The notes below the pieces were generated by a model. It saw only the letters and a program-made list of their open reading frames with translations, was not told the origin of the DNA and ran no database searches. A program made the position numbers and the translations under genes. This document shows, one piece after another, positions 46,330-56,092 of a stretch of DNA of 64,000 nt. The stretch comes from Dasania marina DSM 21967. Its GTDB lineage: Bacteria; Pseudomonadota; Gammaproteobacteria; Pseudomonadales; Dasaniaceae. The stretch is taken from assembly GCF_000373485.1 (NCBI RefSeq), contig NZ_KB891591.1:25794-89793 (forward strand), written 5' to 3'. Every line of letters starts with the position of its first letter. Position 1 is the first letter of the stretch.

Positions 46330-46959
46330 TTACAGCAGCTCATGGCCCCATAAGCCTGCAGCCACCCACCACATAAATACACACACCGAAAGGTCTAGCA
46401 CCCGCCACGACCAGCTACTGGCAAATAAGGGCGCTAAAAACTGTGCCCCCCAAGCCAAACTAAAAAACCAAATAATAGAGGCCATAGCGGCGCCCACAAT
46501 AAAGCTAGTTTGCGCCAGCCCCTGAAATTGGCCGCCGACACTGCCTATTAACATCACGGTATCCAAATAAACATGGGGGTTGAGCAAGCTAATGGCCAGA
46601 GTGGCCAGTATGGCTGCGTTAAAGGTAATAGGCGGGCGCTCTTGCACTTTAAGCGTATGGGGGGACAGTGCCCGCCACAAGGCTAGGGCGCCATAGCCCA
46701 CTAAAAAACAAATACCAAACCACAGTGCGCCCTTTAGAAAGAATGGGTGGCTCTGCATTAGCAGGCCCATGCCCAGCACACCCACGGTAATTAATAAGGT
46801 ATCGATCGCGGCGCATACGCTGGCTATGCCTATGGCGTGCTGGCGGCGCAGGGCATAGCTCAACACAAAGGCATTTTGGCTGCCTATGGCAATAATTAGG
46901 CCGGCGCTGGTGAGCAGGCCGGTTTGCCAAGCGTTAAGTAATATGGGATCTAGCAGCAT
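46330..46959 (-). CDS. argO: LysE-family arginine exporter
   Basis: The 209-residue protein has six hydrophobic segments and the LysE/ArgO pattern: LIIAIGSQNAFVLSYALRRQH (shown partly; IGSQNAFVL near residue 22) and SLLNPHVYLDTVMLIGS near 124. LysE-family proteins export basic amino acids. It is divergent from a LysR-type gene whose product looks like ArgP, the known activator of argO, which supports the assignment. The shared 136-bp region has a LysR-type box at 47046. Confidence 0.85.
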   Translation of the reverse strand: MLLDPILLNAWQTGLLTSAGLIIAIGSQNAFVLSYALRRQHAIGIASVCAAIDTLLITVGVLGMGLLMQSHPFFLKGALWFGICFLVGYGALALWRALSPHTLKVQERPPITFNAAILATLAISLLNPHVYLDTVMLIGSVGGQFQGLAQTSFIVGAAMASIIWFFSLAWGAQFLAPLFASSWSWRVLDLSVCVFMWWVAAGLWGHELL

Positions 46960-47045
46960 AACAAGTTCTAACCGTTGGGTGGTAAGTAGGGGGGTGAGTG
47001 TAAAGGTATAACAGGTAGCAGAGAATCTAATAATTTTAATGTTAC

Positions 47046-47060
47046 ATTAGCTATTCTAAT
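47046..47060. promoter_or_regulatory. LysR-type box between argO and argP
   Basis: ATTAG-CTATT-CTAAT is an interrupted palindrome with the T-N11-A form bound by LysR-type regulators. It lies in the divergent region, 36 bp before the argP start and about 90 bp before argO. Binding by ArgP is inferred. Confidence 0.5.
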
Positions 47061-47095
47061 ATGGGCGGCAATTAGCGCTAGCATAGGAGCAGACC

Positions 47096-47986
47096 GTGGT
47101 AACACTAGAGATTAAACAGTTAATGGCCTTGGCGGCAGTAATAGAAGAGCAAAGCTTTGATAAGGCGGCGCTGCGTTTGCATGTAACCCAATCGGCGGTT
47201 TCACAAAGGCTTAAGCAGCTAGAAGAGCAGCTGGGCCAGCCTTTGCTTAAGCGCGGCACGCCGATGGCGGTCACCGCAGCGGGCCAGAAGGTGCTGCGCT
47301 ATGCCAAACAGGTGGAGTTATTACAGGGTGAGCTATTGCACGAGTTGGGCTATGGCGAACTAAAATCGGCTAAGTTGAGTATAGCCATCAATGCCGACAG
47401 CTTAGCGTCATGGTTTTTGGAAGCGGTACAGCCCCTAATAGAGCAGCAGAATTTACTGATAGAGTTAAAAGTGGACGATCAAGAAAAAACCCATGAGTTT
47501 TTAAAAAATGGTGAAGTACTAGCCTGTATTAGCTCTAGCGACTCACCTATGCAGGGGTGCAACTGCCAGTACTTGGGGCATATGCGTTATCTCTGTGTGG
47601 CCAGCGAGGATTTTTATCAGCGTTATTTTAGTCAAGGGGTGAGTGCCGCAGCCTTTATCCAGGCACCGGCGGTGGACTTTAGTCACAGCGATGAAATGCA
47701 AAGCCGCTATCTGGCCCATTACTTTCAACTGCAAGAGCGTGACTACCCCCGGCATCACATTCCCTCCTCCGAAAAATATGTAGAGTTTATAGGCAGAGGT
47801 TTAGCTTGGGGCATGGTGCCCGAGATGCAGTTTCAACAATTCTCCCGCGATTATGCGCTGCGCGATATTAACCCTGGCAAGGTGATGACGGTGCCGCTGT
47901 ATTGGCATAGCTGGAATGTGAAATCAGCGCTGATCGCACAACTGTCTGAGGCGTTGCAGCGCTATGCGGAAAAGGCGCTGCGTTAG
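47096..47986 (+). CDS. argP: LysR-family regulator, ArgP-like
   Basis: The 296-residue protein has the ArgP/IciA layout. The N-terminal helix-turn-helix (about 5-62) has ALAAVIEEQSFDKAALRLHV and TQSAVSQRLKQLEEQLGQPL, followed by a periplasmic-binding-like effector domain (about 90-290). ArgP activates argO when arginine or lysine is high. The gene starts with GTG (AGGAG site upstream) and is divergent from the LysE/ArgO gene, the classical arrangement. Downstream is the NAD-glutamate dehydrogenase gene, another amino-acid catabolic step. Confidence 0.87.
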   Translation: MVTLEIKQLMALAAVIEEQSFDKAALRLHVTQSAVSQRLKQLEEQLGQPLLKRGTPMAVTAAGQKVLRYAKQVELLQGELLHELGYGELKSAKLSIAINADSLASWFLEAVQPLIEQQNLLIELKVDDQEKTHEFLKNGEVLACISSSDSPMQGCNCQYLGHMRYLCVASEDFYQRYFSQGVSAAAFIQAPAVDFSHSDEMQSRYLAHYFQLQERDYPRHHIPSSEKYVEFIGRGLAWGMVPEMQFQQFSRDYALRDINPGKVMTVPLYWHSWNVKSALIAQLSEALQRYAEKALR

Positions 47987-48131
47987 CAAAAAATAATTAA
48001 AAAAACGCATAGGCATAGGCGTGTTCTAGAACGTAATAGTCTATGCTATAGGCAGCACGGCCCAGTCGTATCGAGTCAGGCCGTATTTTCATAGACCAAT
48101 ATCTCGCGAACTAATAAGAGAGTCATTTATT

Positions 48132-51100
48132 GTGGATACCACTACCGTCGCCCCCATGGATAAAACAGCATTCATCAGCACATTCAACCAACACATAGCC
48201 ACGCATCTTAAGGCGAAAGAAGCCAAGGCGGTGCAGCATTTTGCCGAGTGTTATTACGCCTTGTTCCCACACTCAGAGTTAGAAGGTAAGGAATGGGACA
48301 GTCTGTTTGGCAGAGTGCATGGCTGGTGGGAATTTATACAAAATTACAAGCGCAAACAACCCAGTATTAGCATATTTACCCCCAGTGTTAGTGAGCATGG
48401 CTGGCAGTGTGGCCACACCGTCATTATGGTGCAAATGCGCGACATGCCCTTTTTAGTTGACTCGCTGCGCATGGAAATTAACCGTCGCAATATTGCTATA
48501 CACAGTATTAGCAGTTCGGTATTAACGATAGCCAGAGACGGCAAGGGCGAACTGATAGAGGTGTTGGCTAAGAATACGCCAGCAACAAGCAGTAAAGGCA
48601 GGCGTGTAGCTAAAGAAGCCTTAATGTATTTTGAAATCAATCTGCACAGCTCTGAGAAAGAGCTAAAAGAGCTGTCTAAAGACTTGGCTGCCGTTATTAA
48701 AGAGGTGGCCTTAGCGGTAGATGATTATTCGCCGGTATTAGCGCAGGTTAAAGAAACCATAGAAAACCTAAGTTTGGTTAAAGCTGCCACCGCTAAAATT
48801 GAAGAAGATGTAGCTGAAAGCAACGAGTTTTTACAGTGGACGGCGGGTGGATTTTTTACCTTTTTAGGCTATTCCGAATACGAGTTTTACAAAGTTAAAG
48901 GCAAAAAACATTTACGAGAGCTAACCGATAAGCGTCTAGGTTTATTTAAATGTGATAAAACCACTGATAAAAGTATATCGGCAGACGATTTCAACCCCGG
49001 CATGACCCGTTATCATCTGTCTACTCAAATAATAGCCTTTTCAAAATCCTCTGTGCGATCCAGAGTACATAGGCCCTCATATTCTGATTATATCGTTGTT
49101 AAAAAATACGATGAAAAAGGCAATGTTTGCGGTGAATGCCGCTACCTAGGTTTATACACCTCACCGGTGTATATGTTAAGTCCTACTAAAATACCGTTAA
49201 TTAGGAAAAAATATGACGAAGTACTGAATCGCTCAGGCATGGATCCTAATAGCTACGAGGGTAAGTTGCTAAGACAAACCTTGGACACCTTCCCCAGGGA
49301 CGAGTTGTTCCAAAGTGGTGTGAGTGAGTTATACGAAACAGCGTTAGAGGCTGCATTTATTAATGAGCGCCACATGGTGCGCTTATTTATGCGCAAAGAT
49401 AGCTACGGCAAGTTTGTTACCAGCACAGTGTATGTGCCTAGGGATGTATTTAGTTCCGACTTAAGAAAACAAGTGCAGCGTTTAATAGGTGAAGAAATAG
49501 GGGCTGTTGCCGATGAGTTCACCACCTATTTTTCGGAATCCATATTAGCCAGAACACATATAGTCTTTAAAGTAGATCCTGATATTCCTATTGAATATGA
49601 TGTCAAAAAGTTAGAAGAAAAAATAGTCGAATTAACGCGCACCTGGAATAACCACTTATTAGAGGCTCTTTGTGAGGCTCATGGTGAGGAGCAAGGGGTT
49701 AGTCTATTTGATGATTACAGCACAGCCTTTCGAAGCTCTTACCAAGAGAATTTTGATGCTAAGTTAGCGGTAGACGATATAGAGATAATTAATACCATTA
49801 AAGGTAATACTAATATTGCGATGAGTTTTTATCAGTACCAAGGTTCTGATGAGGACGATCTGCGTTTTAAAATATTTAGTAAAGAGGGTGTTATTGAACT
49901 TTCGGAAGTCGTTCCGATGTTAGAAAATCTGGGGCTACGGGTAGTGGGCGAACATCCCTATAAAGTGACTCGCAAAGATGGCTCTACAGTTTGGATACAC
50001 GACTTCTTTTTAGTGTTTGGTTTGCCGGTAGCCATTGATGTTAATGTTGCAAAAAGTAACTTCCAAGAGGCGTTTGCAGCGGTTTGGTTTGGGGAGTCCG
50101 ATAGTGATGCGTTTAATCGCTTAGTGTTAGGTGCGCGCTTAAACTGGCGTGAAGTGGCTTTGCTAAGAACTTACGCCAATTACATGAAGCAAACCATGTT
50201 TAACTTCCCCAAAAGTTATTTGGCGAGCACCTTATCTAATCATTTAGATATTACCCGTAATTTAGTGGCCTTGTTTAAATCCATGTTTGATCCACGGGTG
50301 AATAAATTCACGGAAAAAAGTGCTGATCGCATAGAGCGTTTAAAAGAAAAAATACTGTTGGCCCTAGAGTCAGTAGAGAATCTTGACGAGGATAGAATAT
50401 TTCGCCGTTATCTAGAGATGATTAATGGCACCTTGCGCACCAACTTTTTCCAAACCGATAGCGATGGACAGCACAAGCCTTATATGTCTATTAAATTAAG
50501 CCCTAGAAAGATTAGCAATATTCCCGAACCTAGGCCGTTGTTTGAGATTTTTGTCTATTCCCCCAGAGTAGAGGGTGTGCATTTGCGGGGCGGTAAAGTG
50601 GCTAGGGGCGGTTTACGTTGGTCGGATCGATTTCAGGATTACCGCACCGAAGTGTTGGGCTTAGTAAAAGCACAGCAGGTTAAAAATGCTGTCATCGTGC
50701 CCAGTGGTGCTAAAGGCGGCTTTGTTGCTAAGCAACTGCCCACTGAAGGTGGTCGTGAAGCGTTTATGAAAGAGGGCATAGCCTGCTACAAAATGTTTAT
50801 ACGTGGTTTGCTTGATGTCACCGATAACTTGGCCGAGGGGGGTGTGGTGCCGCCCGAGCAAGTGGTGCGCATGGATAAAGATGACCCTTATCTGGTAGTT
50901 GCTGCCGATAAAGGTACGGCTACTTTTTCCGATATAGCGAATAGTCTATCAGCCGAATATAATTTTTGGTTGGGCGATGCCTTTGCCTCTGGCGGTAGCC
51001 AGGGCTACGACCACAAAGGCATGGGTATTACCGCCCGTGGTGCATGGGTGTCGGTACAAAGACACTTTAAAGAAAAAGAAATCAATGTACAGAACGAAGA

Positions 51101-53033
51101 TTTCACCGTTATCGGTATAGGTGATATGGCCGGGGATGTGTTTGGCAATGGCATGTTGATGTCTGAGCATATTAAGCTGGTCGCCGCCTTTAACCATATG
51201 CATATCTTTATAGACCCAAACCCGGACCCAGCAAAAAGTTTTATAGAACGCAAACGTCTATTTGAAACTCCCGGAACCAATTGGGAGGACTACGACAAAA
51301 AGCTCATTTCTAAGGGTGGTGGTCTGTTTAATCGCTCGGCCAAATCCATCCCCCTTACTAAGGAGATGCGAGAGATTTTTGCGGTTAAAGATAAAAGCTT
51401 AACCCCTACAGATTTTATTAACCGTTTGCTAAAAGCACCGGTAGATTTGATTTGGAATGGCGGTATAGGGACGTATGTGAAGTCCTCGAAAGAAAGCCAT
51501 GCTGACGTGGGTGATAAAGCTAATGACGTGCTCAGGGTTAATGGTGGTGAGTTGCGCTGTAAGGTGTTTGGTGAAGGTGGCAATTTGGGATTGACCCAGC
51601 TAGGGCGCATAGAGTTTTGCCTTAATGGTGGTGCTTGTAATACCGACTTTATTGATAACTCTGCTGGGGTGGATTGTTCTGACCACGAAGTGAATATCAA
51701 GATACTACTTAATGAAGTAGTAGCCAACGGCGATATGAGCGAAACACAGCGCAATAAATTGTTAGTGAAAATGACTGACAATGTTGCTGAGATGGTACTG
51801 AAAAATAATTATAGGCAAACCCAGGCGATTAGTTTGGCTGAGCATCAGGGTAGGCATCGCATAGGCGAGTACAGGCGTTTTATTATCGACCTCGAAGAGT
51901 CTGGGCAGCTTAACAGAGCGTTAGAGTTTTTACCCAGCGACGAAGAAATTATCGAACGCTACAACGAAAACAAGTTGCTTACCCGGCCCGAGCTTTCGGT
52001 ACTAATATCCTATGCCAAGGTTATGCTGAAAGAAACCTTAAGCCAGTCGGATGTTAGTAACGATCCCTATGTGGTTACCTCGGTAGAGAATGCTTTTCCT
52101 ACGGCGTTGCGTAAAAAATATAAAGATAAAATATACGCGCACCGTTTGCGTAAAGAAATAGTAGCTACCCAGGTTGCCAATGACATGGTTAATATTATGG
52201 GGATTAGCTTTTGCCAGCGTTTAATGGCCGCTACAGGTTGCAAGCCTGGCCATGTAGCCAAAGCCTATATTACCGCTAAGGATATTTACCATTTAGAAGA
52301 GTGGTGGAGTGAAATAGAAAAACTCGATTATGAAGTTAGCGCCGATCTGCAAATGCGTTTAATGGCGCGTATTGCTACCCGCGTAAGGCGAGCCACGCGC
52401 TGGTTTTTACGCAACCGTCGCGGCAGCTTAAATCCGCAGCAGGAGCGTGATGCCTTTGAAAAATCTCTACATGAGATTATTGAAGTAATGCCAGGTTTAT
52501 TACGTGGTGAGCAGAAAAAACTGTGGGAAAAAGAATATGCGGAGTTAAAAGGCTATGGCCTAAGCGATGCTATGGCGGGCAGAGCGGCTTCGCCGGTTAT
52601 TCAATCAGGCTTGAATATGGTGGAGGCCGCTAGGCTGAGTGGCCAGAGTGCTACCCGTGTCGCCGAAACCTATTTTATTTTAGGTGACAAGTTAAGCTTT
52701 CATTGGTTTGCCGGTCAAATTTCTGAGGTGGCGGTAGAAAACTACTGGCAGGCTATGGCGAGAGAGGCCTTTATGGATGATTTGGAGTCGCAGGTGCGCA
52801 CTATCGTGGTGTCTGTGCTCAGCTGTGCTAGGCCGGAGCAAAGCCTTGATGAGGCCATAGAGCAGTGGCAGCAACAGCACCGTCTATTGGTGGAGCGTTG
52901 GATGCATATGGTTAATGAGCTTAGGAGTGCTATCGGCACCGACTTTGCTATGTTCTCGGTCGCCTTACGCGAATTGTTAGATCTAGCGCAAGTAAGCCAA
53001 CACTGCCGTTTAGACAGTGACACCATAAAATAA
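48132..53033 (+). CDS. NAD-dependent glutamate dehydrogenase, large (about 180 kDa) type
   Basis: The 1633-residue protein is the large bacterial NAD-GDH. An N-terminal regulatory region (1-about 720, with ACT-like modules) is followed by the catalytic core: GGLRWSDRFQDYRTEVLGLV (about 845), KAQQVKNAVIVPSGAKGGFV (about 856), and the NAD-binding region with DMAGDVFGNGMLMS (about 998). It oxidises glutamate to 2-oxoglutarate and ammonia for amino-acid catabolism; arginine and glutamate induce it in Pseudomonas. Length is normal (E. coli-type GDH is about 450). It starts at a GTG with AGAGAG upstream; an ATG at 48156 is possible. The argP/argO pair next to it fits a basic-amino-acid link. Confidence 0.95.
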   Translation: MDTTTVAPMDKTAFISTFNQHIATHLKAKEAKAVQHFAECYYALFPHSELEGKEWDSLFGRVHGWWEFIQNYKRKQPSISIFTPSVSEHGWQCGHTVIMVQMRDMPFLVDSLRMEINRRNIAIHSISSSVLTIARDGKGELIEVLAKNTPATSSKGRRVAKEALMYFEINLHSSEKELKELSKDLAAVIKEVALAVDDYSPVLAQVKETIENLSLVKAATAKIEEDVAESNEFLQWTAGGFFTFLGYSEYEFYKVKGKKHLRELTDKRLGLFKCDKTTDKSISADDFNPGMTRYHLSTQIIAFSKSSVRSRVHRPSYSDYIVVKKYDEKGNVCGECRYLGLYTSPVYMLSPTKIPLIRKKYDEVLNRSGMDPNSYEGKLLRQTLDTFPRDELFQSGVSELYETALEAAFINERHMVRLFMRKDSYGKFVTSTVYVPRDVFSSDLRKQVQRLIGEEIGAVADEFTTYFSESILARTHIVFKVDPDIPIEYDVKKLEEKIVELTRTWNNHLLEALCEAHGEEQGVSLFDDYSTAFRSSYQENFDAKLAVDDIEIINTIKGNTNIAMSFYQYQGSDEDDLRFKIFSKEGVIELSEVVPMLENLGLRVVGEHPYKVTRKDGSTVWIHDFFLVFGLPVAIDVNVAKSNFQEAFAAVWFGESDSDAFNRLVLGARLNWREVALLRTYANYMKQTMFNFPKSYLASTLSNHLDITRNLVALFKSMFDPRVNKFTEKSADRIERLKEKILLALESVENLDEDRIFRRYLEMINGTLRTNFFQTDSDGQHKPYMSIKLSPRKISNIPEPRPLFEIFVYSPRVEGVHLRGGKVARGGLRWSDRFQDYRTEVLGLVKAQQVKNAVIVPSGAKGGFVAKQLPTEGGREAFMKEGIACYKMFIRGLLDVTDNLAEGGVVPPEQVVRMDKDDPYLVVAADKGTATFSDIANSLSAEYNFWLGDAFASGGSQGYDHKGMGITARGAWVSVQRHFKEKEINVQNEDFTVIGIGDMAGDVFGNGMLMSEHIKLVAAFNHMHIFIDPNPDPAKSFIERKRLFETPGTNWEDYDKKLISKGGGLFNRSAKSIPLTKEMREIFAVKDKSLTPTDFINRLLKAPVDLIWNGGIGTYVKSSKESHADVGDKANDVLRVNGGELRCKVFGEGGNLGLTQLGRIEFCLNGGACNTDFIDNSAGVDCSDHEVNIKILLNEVVANGDMSETQRNKLLVKMTDNVAEMVLKNNYRQTQAISLAEHQGRHRIGEYRRFIIDLEESGQLNRALEFLPSDEEIIERYNENKLLTRPELSVLISYAKVMLKETLSQSDVSNDPYVVTSVENAFPTALRKKYKDKIYAHRLRKEIVATQVANDMVNIMGISFCQRLMAATGCKPGHVAKAYITAKDIYHLEEWWSEIEKLDYEVSADLQMRLMARIATRVRRATRWFLRNRRGSLNPQQERDAFEKSLHEIIEVMPGLLRGEQKKLWEKEYAELKGYGLSDAMAGRAASPVIQSGLNMVEAARLSGQSATRVAETYFILGDKLSFHWFAGQISEVAVENYWQAMAREAFMDDLESQVRTIVVSVLSCARPEQSLDEAIEQWQQQHRLLVERWMHMVNELRSAIGTDFAMFSVALRELLDLAQVSQHCRLDSDTIK

Positions 53034-53103
53034 AAATTAACACATAAGCCTGTTAGCGACGCCAGGGAAGGTATCGTCATCGCGTTAATATCGTAAGGCC
53101 ATC

Positions 53104-54105
53104 ATGGATCCACTTTCACAAGCCGTACTGGGTGCCGCTGCCGCTCAGTCGATAGCGAATAAAAAACAATTAGCTAAGGCTGCCGTCTTTGGCGCGCTGG
53201 CTGGTATGGCCGCTGATTTGGATGTGTTGATAAAATCCTCCAGCGATAGTTTGTTAGCGCTGGAATATCATCGCCATTTTAGCCATTCACTTATTTTCAT
53301 ACCCTTGGGCGCCTTGTTTTGTGCGCTGTTACTGCATCTATTACTAGGGCGTTATTGGCAGCTGCGTTTTAAACAAAGCTATATGTGGTGTTTGTTGGGC
53401 TATGCTACTCACGGCTTGTTAGATGCCTGCACCTCTTATGGCACGCAATTGCTGTGGCCCTTTAGCCATTATCGCGTGTCCTGGGATATTATCTCTATTA
53501 TCGATCCTCTGTTTACCTTGCCTTTGCTTGTTTTGATAGCGCTGGCGGCCGCCAGCAAAAAACGCTGTTATTGTTATGGCGCGCTGGCTTGGGCTACTCT
53601 GTATTTTAGTTTGGGCTATGTGCAGCATGAACGTGCGCTGGCAGTGGCTAAAAATTTAATTGTTGATAGAGGGCAGCAGGCGACGTTTATAGAGGTTAAG
53701 CCTAGCTTTGCCAATTTACTGCTATGGAAAATCATTTATCAAGCGGATGATCATTACTATGTGGCGGCCACTAGGCTGGGGCTAAGTGGCAATACGCTGT
53801 GGCCGGGTGTAAGCATTCCCCGTTTGGATATACAGAGAGATTTACCTTGGTTGGATACGGCCAGCCAGCAAGCTAAAGATATAGAGCGCTTTCGCTGGTT
53901 CTCGGCGGGGTTTGTCGCTTTAGATCCAACTAATTCGTATCAAATTATTGATATACGTTACTCCATGCTGCCCAATACTATTGCCCCGTTATGGGGCATA
54001 CGCTTAAATCCTCAGGCGGCAGCGGACGATTATGTACAGTTTTATAACGCGCCTAGAAAAGGTAGCGCTAGGGCCGGCACCCTATGGAAAATGCTGGTCG
54101 AATAA
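53104..54105 (+). CDS. YdjM-like membrane-bound metal-dependent hydrolase family protein
   Basis: The 333-residue protein begins MDPLSQAVLGAAAA and has the LexA-binding, inner-membrane hydrolase (YdjM) pattern. This includes AGMAADLDVLI (about 35), YHRHFSHSLIFIPLGAL (about 55) with the conserved His pair, and GYATHGLLDACTSYGTQL (about 100) with the His/Asp pair. It has four to five membrane helices, then a soluble C-terminal domain. The family is predicted to hydrolyse with bound metal, but the substrate is unknown. It follows NAD-GDH with a 70-base gap that shows no terminator, and could be co-transcribed. Confidence 0.85.
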   Translation: MDPLSQAVLGAAAAQSIANKKQLAKAAVFGALAGMAADLDVLIKSSSDSLLALEYHRHFSHSLIFIPLGALFCALLLHLLLGRYWQLRFKQSYMWCLLGYATHGLLDACTSYGTQLLWPFSHYRVSWDIISIIDPLFTLPLLVLIALAAASKKRCYCYGALAWATLYFSLGYVQHERALAVAKNLIVDRGQQATFIEVKPSFANLLLWKIIYQADDHYYVAATRLGLSGNTLWPGVSIPRLDIQRDLPWLDTASQQAKDIERFRWFSAGFVALDPTNSYQIIDIRYSMLPNTIAPLWGIRLNPQAAADDYVQFYNAPRKGSARAGTLWKMLVE

Positions 54106-54144
54106 ATATAAAAACACAATAATAAAAAATAAACAGGATGTTGT

Positions 54145-55069
54145 ATGAAAATAATAATAGGCAGTTTATTACTGTTGCTAGCACAGCTTAGCCTAGCAGG
54201 TATCTATAAGTGGGTAGATGAACAGGGACGAGTTTATTTTTCCGATAAAAAGCCAGAGTTACTGGCCTATGAAGATATAGAAAGTCGTTTGTTTGGTAAG
54301 GGCAATGTTTTTAATAATAGCGTCAAAGGGTCGCAAACTGAATTAATCGCGAGCTTTGCCGATAACATCTCGGCAGGGGTGCTAGGGCAAACCGATTTAT
54401 TTTTTTGTTAGCTTTGCCGGTGATGCCAAGCAAGATGTGTTTATGAAAGAAACACTGTATGCCCAGCAATTATTTGATACTAGTTATCAAACGGCTGGCC
54501 GCTCGGTAGCGCTGATTAATAATAGTAAAACCACTAGCCGCCACCTAGTAGCCAGTGATAATAATCTAGCGCGGGTATTGAAAGCCGTGGGCGAGTAAAT
54601 GAACGAGGAGGATGTGCTCTATTTGTATCTGAGCTCTCACGGCTCGCGGCAGCACCAGTTGTCGGTAGACTTTCCGCCGCATACCGTAAAAGATTTTGAC
54701 GGCCAGGAGATACGGCAAATGCTCGATGAGGCAGGTATCAAATGGCGCATAGTGGTGGTGTCAGCTTGTTACGCCGGGGGATTTATCGCGCCATTAAAAA
54801 CGGATTACAGCGTGATTGCCACCGCCGCAGATGCCTATAACACCTCTTTTGGATGTGCCGATAACCGTGATTTTACCTTTTACGGCGAGGCTATTTTTAA
54901 GCGGCAAATGGCCTCAGGAGTAGGGGTGTTAGAGGCTTTAGACGGTGCCCGCCCGATTATTGAGAGCATGGAGGCACAGCGCAATCTCACCCACTCCAAC
55001 CCGCAATACTGGCTGGGCAACAAGGCCAAGCTAAAAATGCTAGGCGAGCCGCGTTTAACCGCTCGTTAA
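54145..55069 (+). pseudogene. Broken DUF4124 plus C13-family peptidase gene
   Basis: The gene starts at 54145 with a signal peptide and a DUF4124-like start (GIYKWVDEQGRVYFSDKKPE). The frame stops at TAG 54409-54411, directly after a run of seven T (54400-54406). With one T fewer the frame continues LFFVSFAGDAKQDVFMKE... for 63 codons, then meets an in-frame TAA at 54596-54598, and goes on as MNEEDVLYLYLSSHGSRQHQ... to 55069. The C-terminal part keeps the C13/caspase-like His (SSHGS) and Cys (VVSACYAGG). So there are two lesions, a frameshift and a nonsense codon, in an otherwise intact gene. It was probably a periplasmic cysteine peptidase. Confidence 0.85.
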
Positions 55070-55182
55070 TAGCAGCTCGCTGAATAAGCCTGTGAGCACC
55101 TATCTGTTAACTATCTGTTAAACTCGCCGCCCCAATGATGACTACTAGATATTACTAAGCTACTAAGGTGTGAAGGCTGGCC

Positions 55183-56040
55183 ATGTTAAGAGTTGCGATT
55201 GTATTTTTGATGGCTTATGCCAGCCTGACACAGGCTGCGGCGCCGGTGTGGAAGATTAGCCATGGCGATAAGCAGCTGTATTTAGCCGGCACCGTGCATG
55301 TGCTAGCCCAGCAAGATTACCCCCTACCAGCAGCGTTTGACCGTGCTTATCAGGCGGCTAGCCATTTGGTGTTTGAAACCGATATGGGCGCTATGCAGGG
55401 GCAGGGCTTTCAGGCCGAACTATTACAAGCCATGAGTTACCGCGACGGCCGCAGCTTAAGCAGTGTGTTAGCCCCGGCCACCTATCAGGCCCTGCGGCAG
55501 TATGCTGGCAGCCGAGGTTTGGATATAGCGCATATGGATGGCTTTAAGCCCTCCATGGTGATTATGAGCCTAACGCTGGCAGAGCTTAAGCGCTTGGGCT
55601 TAGGTGAAATAGGGGTGGATGCGTTTTTTTATGGCAAGGCTCGCAGCGATAATAAAAGCACCGGACAGTTAGAGAGCGTTGCCCAGCAGCTAGACTTTAT
55701 TGCCACCTTGGGTGAGGGTCGTGAAGATGAGTTTGTGCAGTACTCACTCAGCGATATGGAAAGCCTAGGGGCGATGATGCGGCAGCTTAAGCAAGCTTGG
55801 GTGCGCGGCGATGTAGCCACGCTAAACCGCATTGCGCTATTACCGCTACAGCAAGACTTCCCCAGTATTTATCACAGCCTTATCGTGCAGCGTAACCAAG
55901 CCTGGATGCAATCACTGCAGGCGCTGCTACATTCTGCCCCCACAGAGTTAGTGCTAGTCGGCGCCTTGCATCTAGTTGGTGAGGATGGCCTGCTTGAACA
56001 GCTGGCTAAAAAGGGGTATACAGTAGAAGCCCTAGAATAA
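55183..56040 (+). CDS. TraB/GumN family protein
   Basis: The 285-residue protein has a signal peptide (cleavage near LTQAAA, about 19) and the TraB/GumN pattern. YLAGTVHVLAQQDYPLPAAF (about 31) holds the first GxH motif, HLVFETDMG (about 65) the catalytic-type Glu, and LVLVGALHLVGEDGLLEQL (about 261) the second GxxH motif. These are metal-dependent, protease-like proteins (Tiki-type fold); in bacteria the substrate is usually unknown. A direct repeat CTATCTGTTAA lies upstream near 55099, with no clear role. Confidence 0.85.
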   Translation: MLRVAIVFLMAYASLTQAAAPVWKISHGDKQLYLAGTVHVLAQQDYPLPAAFDRAYQAASHLVFETDMGAMQGQGFQAELLQAMSYRDGRSLSSVLAPATYQALRQYAGSRGLDIAHMDGFKPSMVIMSLTLAELKRLGLGEIGVDAFFYGKARSDNKSTGQLESVAQQLDFIATLGEGREDEFVQYSLSDMESLGAMMRQLKQAWVRGDVATLNRIALLPLQQDFPSIYHSLIVQRNQAWMQSLQALLHSAPTELVLVGALHLVGEDGLLEQLAKKGYTVEALE

Positions 56041-56092
56041 CCCCCTAGCGTAGTACCATAACAATAATATTAAGCAAACAGCAGAGCCCCCC

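Noticed and set aside
46649..46930. 93-residue minus-strand frame inside the LysE-family gene
   Set aside because: It overlaps argO in another frame and its Arg- and His-rich sequence has no signal of coding.
54400..54598. Programmed frameshift at the T7 run in the C13 peptidase gene
   Set aside because: A second, independent in-frame TAA follows 190 bases later, so two recoding events would be needed; decay is simpler.
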